Below, in pieces: positions 1 to 10,394 of a stretch of DNA of 64,000 nt. Every line of letters begins with the position of its first letter. The first letter of the stretch is position 1. The DNA is taken from assembly GCA_036852015.1 (NCBI GenBank), contig JAANDG010000378.1, forward strand, positions 1-64,000. Direction: 5' to 3'. Made by a program: the position numbers and the translations under genes. Source of the stretch: Pelodera strongyloides. Its lineage: Eukaryota > Nematoda > Chromadorea > Rhabditida > Rhabditidae. Below the pieces are notes generated by a model. The model was given only the letters and a program-made list of their open reading frames with translations, was not told where the DNA came from and did not search any database.

Positions 1-881
1 TTTTAGCCGGCCTGTGTAACATTAGAATCAAATTCTAGAGCTAGAGACACTACACCTCAACTACAACTACAACTGTATCAGTATCGGTATGGCTTAACTG
101 TCGGTATGGATAGGTATGGGTATGGTTTAAAGTAACTTAAAATAAAGGAAATTCTAAAGAAAAACGAATAGTGCACGAGTCATGTGACGGAAATTATAAA
201 GGAGTAAGAGTAAAGTGAAAGGCTTCAATACTTAGTGCTTTGTGTTACGAAATAAAATGTGACCCGACGTAAACAAAAATGTATTATTGACTCTCCGCTA
301 TTCAATAAAATAGTACGCACTAAGTTCAAACGGCGTCAAAGTTCGGCCATACGGATGAAATTTGTTTACCCGCCCGATGGTAACGGTTCGAAACTTGGCG
401 TGCTAGCGGCAACGCTGCGGCGCGCAACTTTCTCACAAAAAAGAAAGTACGAGGTCTCGCGCATCAAGTATGATTTATCTCAAGTAAAAAGAAAACAACT
501 CTGACGTAAATGTAGTGTTGAGTAGTTGTCTTTATATTTAATCTATAACTATACATAGTATACTAAACCATCTCTCTCTCTCTCTTACTTCTATCGCTTC
601 TATCTCCTCTGTCTTTTGTATCTCCTACATTATGTCTCTCTTTCCTTACTATATGTTTCTCTGTAACTCTCTGTATTTTTGTTCTACTCTCCCTCTTCCC
701 TCCTCTCTCTCTCTTTTTTTCTTTACCTTGAAGTTTCCAAGGATTAACCATATATGCTTGCAAAACCCCCGCCCTGATGAGCCTTTACGTCATATTTTTG
801 AGAATAAACTGGTAATACGAGTAGAAACGTAAGGAGAGGAGATTCCGAAGAAAGGAGATTGACGTACGTTAAAAAGATTAT
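1..881. other. Spacer, no gene recognised
   Basis: There are CT-rich tracts near 570-600 and 695-725. An 81-codon open frame at 259-504 lacks a recognisable domain, splice context or codon pattern, so I do not call it a gene. Confidence 0.5.
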
Positions 882-1014
882 CCAGAGGCCATATTCACCA
901 TTCAATTCCCCATGGGGAATACCATGTCTTTTCTCTGTGTATCTCACATTAGCTATTTTCTGTCTCTAGGGAATATTTCCCCAAGGGAATCGGGGTGGTG
1001 AATATGGCCTCTGG
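882..1014. repeat. Palindromic MITE, AGGCCATATTCACC family, copy 1
   Basis: About 130 bp with inverted ends (AGGCCATATTCACC / GGTGAATATGGCCT) and an inner half-palindrome around CCCCATGGGGAAT. The same element recurs at 49226-49355 and 53738-53873. No coding capacity. It differs from the TTAA-flanked families, and no target duplication is obvious. Confidence 0.8.
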
Positions 1015-1082
1015 AGTGTACTTTGCAAAAAAAGAAGAGAAAATACATCTTATGGCGCCAAGTTCACTTCGAAGTAATATAT

Positions 1083-1503
1083 TTAAAGGATCGCAGTCAC
1101 TTCAATTTCGCATTTTTACTTCACTTATCAATAAATATAAAAAGATACGTAGAAAAATACCTTTCCAATACCGATTTACGGAACATTTATCACAGGGAAA
1201 GAAATCCCTTGTGTTGAGTTCTGATTTTTGGCAAAATGGGGTGTTTTCTAAATCGCAACGGGACTTGGCCGGTTGCCAATGATGACAAAACAAAGAAAAA
1301 CCGGGGAAGAGGGAAAGTGTTTGCTCTACTGTCTCAGTTGTCGTTGTCATACTGTACGTAATTAGAACGCAACCGAGGGGATTTCTTTCCCTGGGTTAAT
1401 TTTTCAGTAAATTGACACCGGAATGGTATTTTTCTAGGTGCTTTTTCATGTTTGTGGATAATTGAAGTAAAAAGGCGAATTTGAAGTGACTGCGATCCTT
1501 TAA
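1083..1503. repeat. TTAA-flanked MITE, AGGATCGCAGTCAC family, copy 1
   Basis: Inverted ends TTAA-AGGATCGCAGTCACTTC and GAAGTGACTGCGATCCT-TTAA enclose 413 bp (1087-1499). A second copy lies at 54794-55216 in an intron of the Cys-rich gene. The TTAA at both ends fits a piggyBac-type target duplication. No transposase frame is present. Confidence 0.8.
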
Positions 1504-1683
1504 AAAAAAGGAAAAAAAATATACTCTGCTCATATTATTACAAAAAAACACCTGACACATTACCAGACCCAAAAACAGATCATGTTTTTTGCACACTTGT
1601 AATACTTAGTGCATGCCGACTTATTAAAATTGTTGGGCGATAACCGGATACACTTTTAACTTGTAAACAATACAGAGAGGAAG

Positions 1684-1686
1684 AAT

Positions 1687-1755
<69 letters not shown>

Positions 1756-1770
1756 AGAGAGCGAGAAAGG
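1684..1770. repeat. (GA)n microsatellite
   Basis: A nearly pure GA dinucleotide run of about 75 bp, degenerating at its 3' end. Confidence 0.95.
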
Positions 1771-2170
1771 TCAGATGGAGATGGCATTACAGAGAAAAAC
1801 TATGTAAACTTATGAAAATATGCATGTAAACTTATCAGGCAGGGTGAGTTATACAATTCATGGTTTGAAAAAATTCTAATAATGAACTTTTTTTGTAGAT
1901 ACTGGTTTAGTATAATTTTGCCATTCTGCGAAAACTTTCTGCAAAATTTTACATCTGCACGTGGATTTTTCATGAAAAATTGCGATTCTCAGAAAATAAT
2001 GTCGATGTTTCTTACAAACTTGTAGTAAACCAAAAATGTAAAGGGACATTCTCTAAAAAAATATTAGATATTTCCATTAAGTCAAAGAAAATAAATACAT
2101 ATATGTTCTTATAATGTGTTGATAATGTGTCATATAATATTCTGTGCGTTTTATTATTCCTTTATCGAAG
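1771..2170. other. AT-rich spacer
   Basis: I see no gene or recognised repeat here. The sequence is AT-rich with stops in all frames. Confidence 0.5.
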
Positions 2171-2171
2171 G

Positions 2172-2300
2172 CAGTTTAAAGCAAAATAATGGCCGGTTTT
2201 TGAAACGTACCGTGAACAATTGCATTCTGATATACGCTTGTCGAATTGGGGTGTTTTTTATTCTAATATTTCTCATTTGCATATGATGCATGAGAATGCA
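2172..2300. repeat. AGCGAAATACCGG-family MITE, degenerate left half
   Basis: The text TTTAAAGCAAAATAATGGCC, then GGTTTTTGAAACG, matches the left end of the CCGGCCGG family. The right end is missing, replaced by the CGGGCACATATCGGG cluster that follows. Confidence 0.6.
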
Positions 2301-2314
2301 TGAGCATGGGAAAC

Positions 2315-2725
2315 CGAAAACCCCGAAATGTGCCCGATCACGGCCCTCAAATAATCGGGCACGTGTCGGGCACATATCGGGAATTATGGGAAATAATTGA
2401 GCAATTGTCGGGTATAATCAATCATATATCGGTTTTTGCACTTTATTGCGGTAGCATGATGAAACTGTCCAAAACTCACACAAATTAAACCGGTGAAACA
2501 TGCTGATCTTTGCTTTTATCTTAGGAATAAAATGACAATTGAAAATTCCCGATATGTGCCCGACCCGTGCCCGATTAATTGAGGGACTTGATCGGGGTTA
2601 TTTTTGCGATAATCGGGCACATATCGGGGTTTTTGGTGCGGTCGGGAACATATCGGGAATTTATTGAAGTAATCGGGCATATATCGGGAATTTTTTGCAA
2701 ATAATCTGGCGCATATCGGGAATCC
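2315..2725. repeat. CGGGCACATATCGGG inverted/iterated repeat cluster
   Basis: The motif CGGGCACATATCGGG and close variants recur roughly ten times on both strands. The block at 2320-2380 is an inverted copy of 2546-2600, so the core is a palindromic element. Further spaced iterations run to 2722 (AATCGGGCATATATCGGGAA and similar). Non-coding. Confidence 0.75.
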
Positions 2726-3440
2726 CACTTTCCTGTGTGGTGTTACTCAACATACGTTTCACAAATAGGGTGTTATACCGTTTTAACATAGTGTTCATAT
2801 GTTACATGCGTTCCTGAGCAAAGTGGAGATGCATGTGCATGGATCTTTATAACCTTTTCTTCAAATATTTTCAAAATTAAAAAAAAAATCACTAACCTCG
2901 GCTAAAAACGACCTCCGACAATGTGATGCATAATGCGAATGTTTCAGCTGGAATTTATTTTTGAGAAAAAAATTAACAACTGATAATATATCTACGAAGA
3001 TCTACCCTTACTATCTATAATCTTCTCCCATAATGGATCGTATCTCAACAATATTGATAATATATCGTTAACAACTGATAATATATCTGAACAACAAATT
3101 GATGAATAATGAATTATAAAAAAATTGATTAATAATTAAAAATCTCTTCATGAAATGTTTGCGGCATACTACGATATATCTTTTTTTTTCTAAAATTCAA
3201 CGGGTTTATGAATATTTGAAAAAAAAAACACACCTGTGTATCCGAAGGGCTGCCAGTGAGTACGTGTTTTGAATGGCCTGTAAAATCATTTTATTATCGA
3301 TTAAAAATGATAAGATATTTTCTTGAGAAAATGCTGAGACATTGCTGTTTTAGCTGTACCGAAATCTTCAAAAGGAAGAAAATCGCTTGCTATACTGCTA
3401 TCCATAAAACAAAATAGTGAAAGCGGAAGAACACGTGGTT
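2726..3440. other. AT-rich spacer
   Basis: No gene or recognisable mobile element seen. Short GATAATATATC direct repeats occur near 2975-3090. Confidence 0.5.
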
Positions 3441-3456
3441 TGTGAAGCTTACTCTC

Positions 3457-3458
<2 letters not shown>

Positions 3459-3541
<83 letters not shown>
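3459..3541. repeat. (TA)n microsatellite
   Basis: About 80 bp of alternating T and A. Open frames across it (poly-IY) are artefacts. Confidence 0.95.
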
Positions 3542-3543
<2 letters not shown>

Positions 3544-5060
3544 ATTAAAGCGGTATAACACTTGGTTTGTGAAGCTTATTCTCTGCACATATATACAGAT
3601 GAGAACCCAGGAACGTATATAAGACGAAGCTTGGACGGACCCAACATGTTCCACTACTACGCCACTGCGCATCTACTCTACTTTACTCCACACGACTTCC
3701 GAGGACTCCCATAACATTTCTGTATTACTATAATAAATAATTTCACCAGTGTCTTCTGACAACACAGCCATTCTCTGTGGCACTGAAAGGCCGATTCACT
3801 AACCAATGCGACACTTTTAAGTTAAATTTCTCAAAATAAACCTCACCATTGTTGTGTAGCGTCTGAAAATCGTTGATCGTTATTGATTTTGTGTTATTGA
3901 TTTTTCTTCCGGCTTCCCGATTTTGGGCGTGCCTCCCACATGAGCAATCACGCGTATTCTCCTCAACTATAGTGCACAGTTTCTCGCCCTGAATGGGAAC
4001 ATTTTAGAGTTTAAAGAGGTATGGTACGTGGTTTGAATTGTGTTCCCTTATGTTCCTTTCCGGCCCAGATGTTTTTAGAGGTCTATAGAACACCATTTAT
4101 TTGTTTGGTGTATGGGAGACACATACTGGCAATTCACGCTTTATTAGATGGCTCATTTACATATAGATGAAATACATCACTATATAGAATGTGAAATCGA
4201 ATAGTAAATGATAGGGTACATTGCGCTGTTTTTATCTGATGTTATAGTCTTATAGTTTTTATTTTATAAGTAATTATTTAGATAATATTGCATTCATTGA
4301 GCTGTTAGCTTGATTCTTTTTATGAAGCTATAAAACGCGAGCAAATAAAAAAATCTTAAATTTGTATTACGCCATTCGTGAATAAGGCTTTTTTCCAGTC
4401 TGATGGCTTTTGTATGTTCAAAGAACTAAACGTATAATGTGTAAACAATATACTTAGAATTAGAATTATTCTATTATGGTTTCTAGGAATTACATAAATC
4501 TTTATTTAAGAACATCAAAAGATACACTGATAAGTTAACTGAACCGAAAGAAAAAGAGGAAGTATTTCTTTCTAGATATAATAATACGATTTCTTACGTG
4601 GTCCAATCATGCATAAATTACGTGATTTAATTTAATTTACTGATCTATTAAAAAAATAATAAATAAAAATAAAAGTACAAAAATAAATGAAAATACTCAC
4701 AATAATACCACTGTGGTCACTGTCTGAAGAGAAGTCCATATATTGAACAGTCTACAAAAATTAATTTTTATTATTTTTTATTTATTAAATAAACCAGCAA
4801 GACAAGGTGACCGCAGATTGAAAGAAAAATAAATAAATTGAAATATTTGGGAAATAGACAGGCAAGTTAGTTACATCCTTTGTTAGCGCGATAGCGCTAA
4901 CATAGTTTGGGTTACATCAGAGGGCCCTTTTTTCCAGTTTTTGAATGTTGTGTTAGATATAAAGTAAAATAATAGGTATTAGGTATTCTACTTCTTCATT
5001 TCCAAAATCATCATTCCTACTCAAATCTTCTTTGTTTAGTTTCTTTCCTAGGAAAAGTGT
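3542..5060. other. AT-rich spacer
   Basis: No gene supported. It holds scattered short MITE-like scraps and a perfect 22-bp hairpin at 4881-4902 (TGTTAGCGC-GATA-GCGCTAACA). Confidence 0.5.
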
Positions 5061-5065
5061 AATGG

Positions 5066-5175
5066 TTTCCAAGTATACCAAAAAATTGTGTGATTCTGCC
5101 AATACTACCGTACGAAACTTGAATATATATGAAAAATTAAACAAATGTTCTCGTGTAGTTCCAAAATACTATAAG
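5066..5175. repeat. GGGGTTTCCAAGTAT-family MITE, left part, split by the retrotransposon
   Basis: From GGTTTCCAAGTATACC through TCGTGTAGTTCCAAAATACT this matches the family seen whole at 22849, 31975 and 36520. It stops at the LTR junction. The missing end (ACATGGAAACCCCAT) reappears at 10370-10394 on the far side of the retrotransposon, so the MITE was present first. Confidence 0.85.
5171..5175. other. Target-site duplication, left (ATAAG)
   Basis: Five bases directly before the left LTR, repeated at 10365-10369 after the right LTR. Confidence 0.9.
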
Positions 5176-5456
5176 TGTTGAAGAGTCAAATAGTAGGCGT
5201 ATGCTGATAATAATAGGTTTATTACAGTAAGACAGGTAGCACTGGTATCGAGAATCAAATATGATTGTTGACCCTTGTTTATATACGTTTCCTAGCGAAC
5301 ACTCTAGAACAGGCAATTAGGTTACTAGGACAATTGCATACAATTGCATAATGGCTAAGTCACGTACAGGTATTAGCAACACAACGTAAAGATCAAAGAT
5401 CAAACATTAGACAAAACAATCTTAGGGAGATGAGACTACAACTACATTCCCTAACA
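5176..5456 (-). repeat. 3' LTR of the Gypsy element
   Basis: 281 bp with TG...CA termini. One base differs from the other LTR. On the minus strand it follows the polypurine tract. Confidence 0.95.
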
Positions 5457-5467
5457 TCTCCTTCCTT
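5457..5467 (-). other. Polypurine tract of the Gypsy element
   Basis: The minus strand reads AAGGAAGGAGA immediately before the 3' LTR, the expected place for the plus-strand priming tract. The gag-pol stop codon TAA overlaps its first bases. Confidence 0.85.
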
Positions 5468-8400
5468 AAATAGACGAATAAGTTTGCTTATGAGGATCCA
5501 TATTTAATCTCTTGGGCGGCACACGATTCCTTGTCGGGCGACTCGATTGCACGGGCGGTAGTTGTACACGAGGCACAGGCGGTAGTTGTACACGGGGCAC
5601 GGGCGACGTCGGCGACACATCAGCAGCACGATCCTCCGCCAAACGATCAGGGGTAGATGGCATTACCGTGGGCATATCATTGAGATCATCAGCATTCTTC
5701 TGAGTTGACTGTTTAGTAGGTAGGTCAATGTCAAACTCATCACAGAAGATCTGCACAGCATCTTCACAACTTCTTGGACGTATTTGGTTTGCGTGGCGAG
5801 TCCACACAACATCTTTGCTGATCTCGATATCATACATTGATCTTCCACGAGTTCTCAGAACACGGCCAGGAGTCCATTTAGGTTTGGAAGGTGTTCGATA
5901 ATCTCTTGCGTAAACACAATCATCGATTTGGAAACTCCTCTTCTTGGCACCATGTTGGTTGTTAAAGTTCTGAGCCATCTTCGTCTTACTTCCTTGTAGA
6001 CGATTCTCTTTCTGGCATACTTGCGTTCCTTGCACAAGTCGAGAGATTTGCGTAGTTAGCTTTCGACCAATAAACATTTCAGCTGGCGATTGCTGTTGTT
6101 TCGCAGAAGGGCATGGTGTCGAACGATATGTCATCAGGAACTTCTGTAGAGCTTGCTGGGTACTTCCTTCCCCCTTCATTTTCAGAAGTGCTCTTTTCAG
6201 AGTATCAACGACACGTTCTGCCAATCCATTAGACTGTGGGTGAAACGGAGGCGAAAACATGTGTTTGATTCCATTCGTAAGACAATACTCCTTGAATTCT
6301 CTCGAAGCAAACTGGCTTCCGTTGTCTGAGACGAGCGTATCGGGGTATCCAAACCTCGAAAATATACACTCCAACTGGTTAATCGTCGCGGTAGCAGTAG
6401 TTGATCTCATTTCAACTATTTCCGGCCAACGGGAGTAGGAATCCACGACCACAAGGTACATTCTACCTTCCTGGGGTCCAGCGAAATCGATGTGAATCCT
6501 CTCCATAGGACGATTTGTTTCAGGCCACGGGGTCAGTTCAGTTTTCACGGGCATCTTAGCGGCACGCTGGCAGCTTTCACAACCTCTGACGGTTCTCTCA
6601 ATGTCCGTATCCAATCCGATCCAGTAAACATAGGCACGAGCGAGAAGCTTCATCCTCGTCTGTCCTGGGTGTCCAGAATGTAGCATTTTCAGAATCCTTC
6701 CACGAAGCAAGCGCGGTATCACAATTCTCTGTCCAAGGAACAAACAATCATCCTTGACAGACAAATTTGTTTCCTGACTTCTGAAGTTGTACAATGCAGA
6801 ACCGGGTAGACAATCAGGCCATTTTCCTGTATGTAGAGCATCCTTGACGGCAGGCAATACATAGTCTTTTTCGGTTGCGACTTGAACTTCTTTCAACGAT
6901 ACTGGCAATCGGTTCACAGTTTCTTCCAACACGGCGGCAACATCGGCTTCGACCCTTGCGATCACGACGTCTTCATCCGGCGACGTGTGTGAAGAAATCA
7001 AACGGGAGAGTGCATCAGCTTGACCAAATTTGGTTGTCGAGCGGTACTGGATATCGAAATTATATGCCAGTAATTGCAGCGACCATCTTTGCAAACGACT
7101 TGCACTGTGCGCTGGCACTCCTTTCTTACTCCCGAATATGGTGAGTAGGGGACGATGATCTGTTAACAGCGTAAATTTTCTTCCGTAGATGTATCGGTGA
7201 AATTTACGAACGGCGAAAATCAGAGCCAGTCCTTCCTTCTCAGTCTGACTGTAGTTCTTCTCTGCACTCGTCAATGAACGGCTAGCATGACAAATTGCTT
7301 TCTCCGTACCATCCGGGAAACGATGGGTTATGACAGCTCCGATTCCTTTTTCACTTGCGTCTGCAGCAACTATAATCGGCAACTTCGGGTTGTAGTGACA
7401 GAGTAATAGATCAGAGTCGACGGTCTTCTTCAGCTTGTTAAAAGCAACCTCGCACTCCTCAGTCCAGACAAACTTCGCGTCCTTCTTCTTCAGAACATCC
7501 AACGGTGCACGCATTGAACGCATTTCATTCACGAAAGACGAGTAGAACGAAACCATTCCGAGGAACGATTCAAGTTCCTGAATGTTTTTCGGTGCGGGCA
7601 TCCTTGCTATTGCTGAGGTTCTTTCCGGATCTGGACGTCGGCCGTGACGATCCACGATAAATCCTAAGAACTTGATCCTCTCTTGGGCGAATGAGCACTT
7701 CTCCAAACGCACACGAATCCCAAATTCATCGATTCGTTCAAAGAGGTGACGGATGTTCTTGTCATGCTCCTCCTCGGTTCGGCCACAAATGACGATGTCA
7801 TCCAGGTAGGCAGCACATCCATCTACTCCAGCAATCAGGTTGTCCATGATTCCTTGGAAAATTCCAGGAGCTGACTTCACTCCAAACGGCAGGCGATTGT
7901 ACCGAAACAATCCTCTTTTCGTGTTCACCGTAAGCAACTCCTTGCTCTTTTCTGACATCTCAATCTGTAGATAAGCATCCTTGAGATCGACCTGCGAGAA
8001 CACAATTCCGCCATTCAGCTTCGTGAATATCTCCTCTGGTGTAGGTAGTGGGTGACGATTCAATTCCAGGGCGTCGTTCAGACCAGTACTGTAGTCAGCA
8101 CAAATACGAACTGCTCCAGTTTTCTTCTTGACGACGACGATAGGCGCAGCCCACTGACTGTAGCTCACAGGCGTTAGAACTCCAATATCGACAAGACGAT
8201 CAAGCTCCTTGTCAACCAGTTCCTCCACAGCGAATGGTACACCTCGTTTCGGAACGAACACGGGTTTTGTATCTTTCTTCAGTACTAATTCGGCTGTCAA
8301 CTTCTTGCATCTTCCGAGTTCCTCCCTGAACACGTCCGGATGCTTCTGTTGAAGCTCTTTTTCAAGCGATCCTGTAGCCTTCACAGCACAGCACGTGGTA

Positions 8401-9674
8401 GCGAATGCCTCTTGAAACGGTGGTAATTGATCAATCCACTCAATTCCCAGAAGTCGGATATTATTAGTCACGTAGCAACGTCCTTTTCCAGTGAATCCTT
8501 TGACGATGAACTCAGTGTCGAACGCACCATCAACCTTGATGTGCGACCCATTTGCGGCACGTAATTCCACAGTCGACTCTATAAGAGACGGCGAACCCAA
8601 GCGCTTCCACGTCTTGCGGTCAATAATCGATACGTCCGCGCCGGTATCCAACTGCATAACGATGTCCACATTCCCGATAGTAACCTTGACATCTTTCCGG
8701 CCTTCGACCTTGTTCAACTTCACAACAGCTTTTACGTTCCTTCTCGAATTGTGGCAACTGCTTGCCCAATGACCAGGCTTTCCACACGAGTGACAATTTC
8801 CTTTTCTCGGAAAATCTTTAGCTTTACTGTGATCCTTGCTAGGAGATCCACCAGTAGCCTTGAACTTCTTCTTGTTCCACTTCTTGTGTACAGGAGCGAC
8901 GACAGCTGTGTCCTGTTCGTGCACTTCAGCGTCCTTCACCAGCGTCATCGACAGCTCACATTCGGCAACAAGATCTTTCAGTTTCGTTCCATCAGTAGCC
9001 TCCAGTCGACGAATAAGGCGCTTTCGCAAGTCTTTGAACTTGCCCTCTTGAAGTCCAGCGACAAACAATGTACACTTGCATTCGTCCTCCGACATTTCTT
9101 TCACTCGACCTCTCTCATGCAACTGATTTACACGAGCAGCATACGTCTTGAAATCTTCGGTTTCCTCTTTGATAACTCGAAACGCATTAAATCTCTGTCG
9201 AAACAACGAGATTTTTTCTCCGAAAAGCTCATCCAGCACAGTTTTCGTTTCTTCATACGACATCTCCGCGGGCTTCTTCGGCAAAATATGATCGACGTAC
9301 ATAGCGTAGGTTCTGGAATCAAGCTTACTGACCAACAGACTTGTTCGATCAGTCTCCTTCAATGACGAACCTTCCGACTTCACAACGTCTTCGAAACGCA
9401 TGATCCACTTGTCGAAAGTGCAACCGTTATCCTCTTCGTACTCAAAGATCACAATCCGGCTCGCTAAAGCAGCAGAAACCGTAGCAGCATCTTGAGTAGT
9501 CATTGAAACATTTCCATTTGATCCAGAAATCCGTTCGAGTAACATTTCTTCACGTCTCGCTGCCTGCTCTTCCATCCTCTTCGTAGTGTCAATAAACATC
9601 TGCATCATCTGCTGTTGCGATTTCAGCACTGCAGCTAAGACACTGTCTTGTCCGCTATCTTGTGCCATTGTCAC
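5466..9674 (-). CDS. Gag-Pol polyprotein of the Gypsy element
   Basis: One uninterrupted frame of 1402 codons encodes the proteins for copying and inserting the element. In order (approximate residues): a Gag region with a charged helix near 20-50; a CCHC zinc knuckle CHSCGKPGHWASSC near 290-303; an aspartic protease with LDTGADVSIID near 340; a reverse transcriptase with DLKDAYLQIEM near 560-570 and the catalytic YLDD near 622; RNase H with DASEKGIG near 770 and TDHRPL near 840; an HHCC zinc-binding region (HSGHPGQ ... CESCQ) near 1000-1035; and an integrase core with DFAGP near 1061, SDNGSQF near 1115 and NGLAE near 1150. The protease-RT-RNase H-integrase order is that of Ty3/Gypsy. The C-terminus carries a doubled PVPRVQLP repeat and a basic tail. 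Gag and Pol share one frame, so no frameshift is needed. No env follows. All catalytic motifs look intact. Confidence 0.97.
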   Translation of the reverse strand: MTMAQDSGQDSVLAAVLKSQQQMMQMFIDTTKRMEEQAARREEMLLERISGSNGNVSMTTQDAATVSAALASRIVIFEYEEDNGCTFDKWIMRFEDVVKSEGSSLKETDRTSLLVSKLDSRTYAMYVDHILPKKPAEMSYEETKTVLDELFGEKISLFRQRFNAFRVIKEETEDFKTYAARVNQLHERGRVKEMSEDECKCTLFVAGLQEGKFKDLRKRLIRRLEATDGTKLKDLVAECELSMTLVKDAEVHEQDTAVVAPVHKKWNKKKFKATGGSPSKDHSKAKDFPRKGNCHSCGKPGHWASSCHNSRRNVKAVVKLNKVEGRKDVKVTIGNVDIVMQLDTGADVSIIDRKTWKRLGSPSLIESTVELRAANGSHIKVDGAFDTEFIVKGFTGKGRCYVTNNIRLLGIEWIDQLPPFQEAFATTCCAVKATGSLEKELQQKHPDVFREELGRCKKLTAELVLKKDTKPVFVPKRGVPFAVEELVDKELDRLVDIGVLTPVSYSQWAAPIVVVKKKTGAVRICADYSTGLNDALELNRHPLPTPEEIFTKLNGGIVFSQVDLKDAYLQIEMSEKSKELLTVNTKRGLFRYNRLPFGVKSAPGIFQGIMDNLIAGVDGCAAYLDDIVICGRTEEEHDKNIRHLFERIDEFGIRVRLEKCSFAQERIKFLGFIVDRHGRRPDPERTSAIARMPAPKNIQELESFLGMVSFYSSFVNEMRSMRAPLDVLKKKDAKFVWTEECEVAFNKLKKTVDSDLLLCHYNPKLPIIVAADASEKGIGAVITHRFPDGTEKAICHASRSLTSAEKNYSQTEKEGLALIFAVRKFHRYIYGRKFTLLTDHRPLLTIFGSKKGVPAHSASRLQRWSLQLLAYNFDIQYRSTTKFGQADALSRLISSHTSPDEDVVIARVEADVAAVLEETVNRLPVSLKEVQVATEKDYVLPAVKDALHTGKWPDCLPGSALYNFRSQETNLSVKDDCLFLGQRIVIPRLLRGRILKMLHSGHPGQTRMKLLARAYVYWIGLDTDIERTVRGCESCQRAAKMPVKTELTPWPETNRPMERIHIDFAGPQEGRMYLVVVDSYSRWPEIVEMRSTTATATINQLECIFSRFGYPDTLVSDNGSQFASREFKEYCLTNGIKHMFSPPFHPQSNGLAERVVDTLKRALLKMKGEGSTQQALQKFLMTYRSTPCPSAKQQQSPAEMFIGRKLTTQISRLVQGTQVCQKENRLQGSKTKMAQNFNNQHGAKKRSFQIDDCVYARDYRTPSKPKWTPGRVLRTRGRSMYDIEISKDVVWTRHANQIRPRSCEDAVQIFCDEFDIDLPTKQSTQKNADDLNDMPTVMPSTPDRLAEDRAADVSPTSPVPRVQLPPVPRVQLPPVQSSRPTRNRVPPKRLNMDPHKQTYSSI

Positions 9675-10083
9675 TTACGTAACTAGTATATAACTATACT
9701 AGCCACAGGACAATGCGCGCTGAGTTCTCCGTAAACAACACTGGGTTTGGCTTCACAAAGAAAACCGTACCAGTGAGTCACAGAAACTCAACTGCACAGC
9801 TATTTCTGAATCCTGTGTGCCTATAGCACCTCTCGTTCAGAAACAGCACCTCTAGAGTTCACTAATGACCAACCGGGTTTTGGGACGTAGTCACCTCACC
9901 GGGGGTAGATGATCAAGAGTGAAAAACTAGAGTTGACACAAGATTGATACGGGTTTTGGGACGTAGTCTCCTCACCGCAATCAATCAGTGGAAGTTTACT
10001 TCGGATTTTGGCTCGTAAGAGTCCTCACCGAAAGTAAGCAGCAACGACGAATCCGGAACAACGAGTCGAATCCTGATCGCCAC
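9675..10083 (-). other. Untranslated leader of the Gypsy element
   Basis: 409 bp between the 5' LTR and the Gag start. It carries three degenerate copies of a GGTGAGG-(T/A)GACTACGTCCC-type unit (near 9869-9905, 9949-9985 and, weaker, 10003-10035). By position these could be RNA packaging or dimerisation elements; that is inference only. Confidence 0.7.
10062..10083 (-). other. Primer-binding site of the Gypsy element
   Basis: Directly inside the 5' LTR the minus strand reads G-TGGCGATCAGGATTCGACT. It begins with TGG, the complement of a tRNA CCA tail, and its complement resembles a tRNA acceptor and T-arm. An arginine tRNA is plausible but I could not check it. Confidence 0.65.
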
Positions 10084-10364
10084 TGTTGAAGAGTCAAATA
10101 GTAGGCGTATGCTGATAATAATAGGTTTATTACAGTAAGACAGGTAGCACTGGTATCGAGAATCAAATATGATTGTTGACCCTTGTTTATATACGTTTCC
10201 TAGCGAACACTCTAGAACAGGCAATTAGGTTACTAGGACAATTGCATACAATTGCATAATGGCTAAGTCACGTACAGGTATTAGCAACACAACGTAAAGA
10301 TCAAAGATCAAACATTAGACAAAACAATCTTAGGGAGATGAGACTACAGCTACATTCCCTAACA
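10084..10364 (-). repeat. 5' LTR of the Gypsy element
   Basis: 281 bp with TG...CA termini, followed by the right copy of the ATAAG target duplication. It should contain the promoter for the element; I did not assign a start site. Confidence 0.95.
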
Positions 10365-10369
10365 ATAAG

Positions 10370-10394
10370 TTTTCATCATACATGGAAACCCCAT
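10370..10394. repeat. Right end of the MITE split by the retrotransposon
   Basis: TTTTCATCATACATGGAAAC then CCCAT is the missing terminus of the MITE that starts at 5066. Confidence 0.8.

Larger units (their letters stand above)
5176..10364 (-). mobile_element. Ty3/Gypsy LTR retrotransposon, intact
   Basis: Complete element read on the minus strand: 5' LTR 10084-10364, a primer-binding site right after it, an untranslated leader, one gag-pol frame (5466-9674), a polypurine tract, and a 3' LTR 5176-5456. Each LTR is 281 bp with TG...CA ends. They differ at a single base by eye (A at 5440 against G at the matching place near 10348). The 5-bp target ATAAG is duplicated at 5171-5175 and 10365-10369. 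The near-identical LTRs and unbroken frame point to a recent insertion that may still be active. No envelope-like frame is present. Confidence 0.97.

Noticed and set aside
259..504. 81-codon basic open frame
   Set aside because: It starts without a convincing ATG, has no domain, no splice signals and no poly(A) support.
4881..4902. 22-bp perfect hairpin TGTTAGCGC-GATA-GCGCTAACA
   Set aside because: Isolated and short, with no nearby transcript or matching element; not enough to call a feature.
5512..9365. Plus-strand frames inside the retrotransposon
   Set aside because: Shadows of the minus-strand gag-pol frame.
5176..10364. Endogenous retrovirus with an envelope
   Set aside because: No frame follows integrase except a short basic tail of the same polyprotein; this is an LTR retrotransposon without env.
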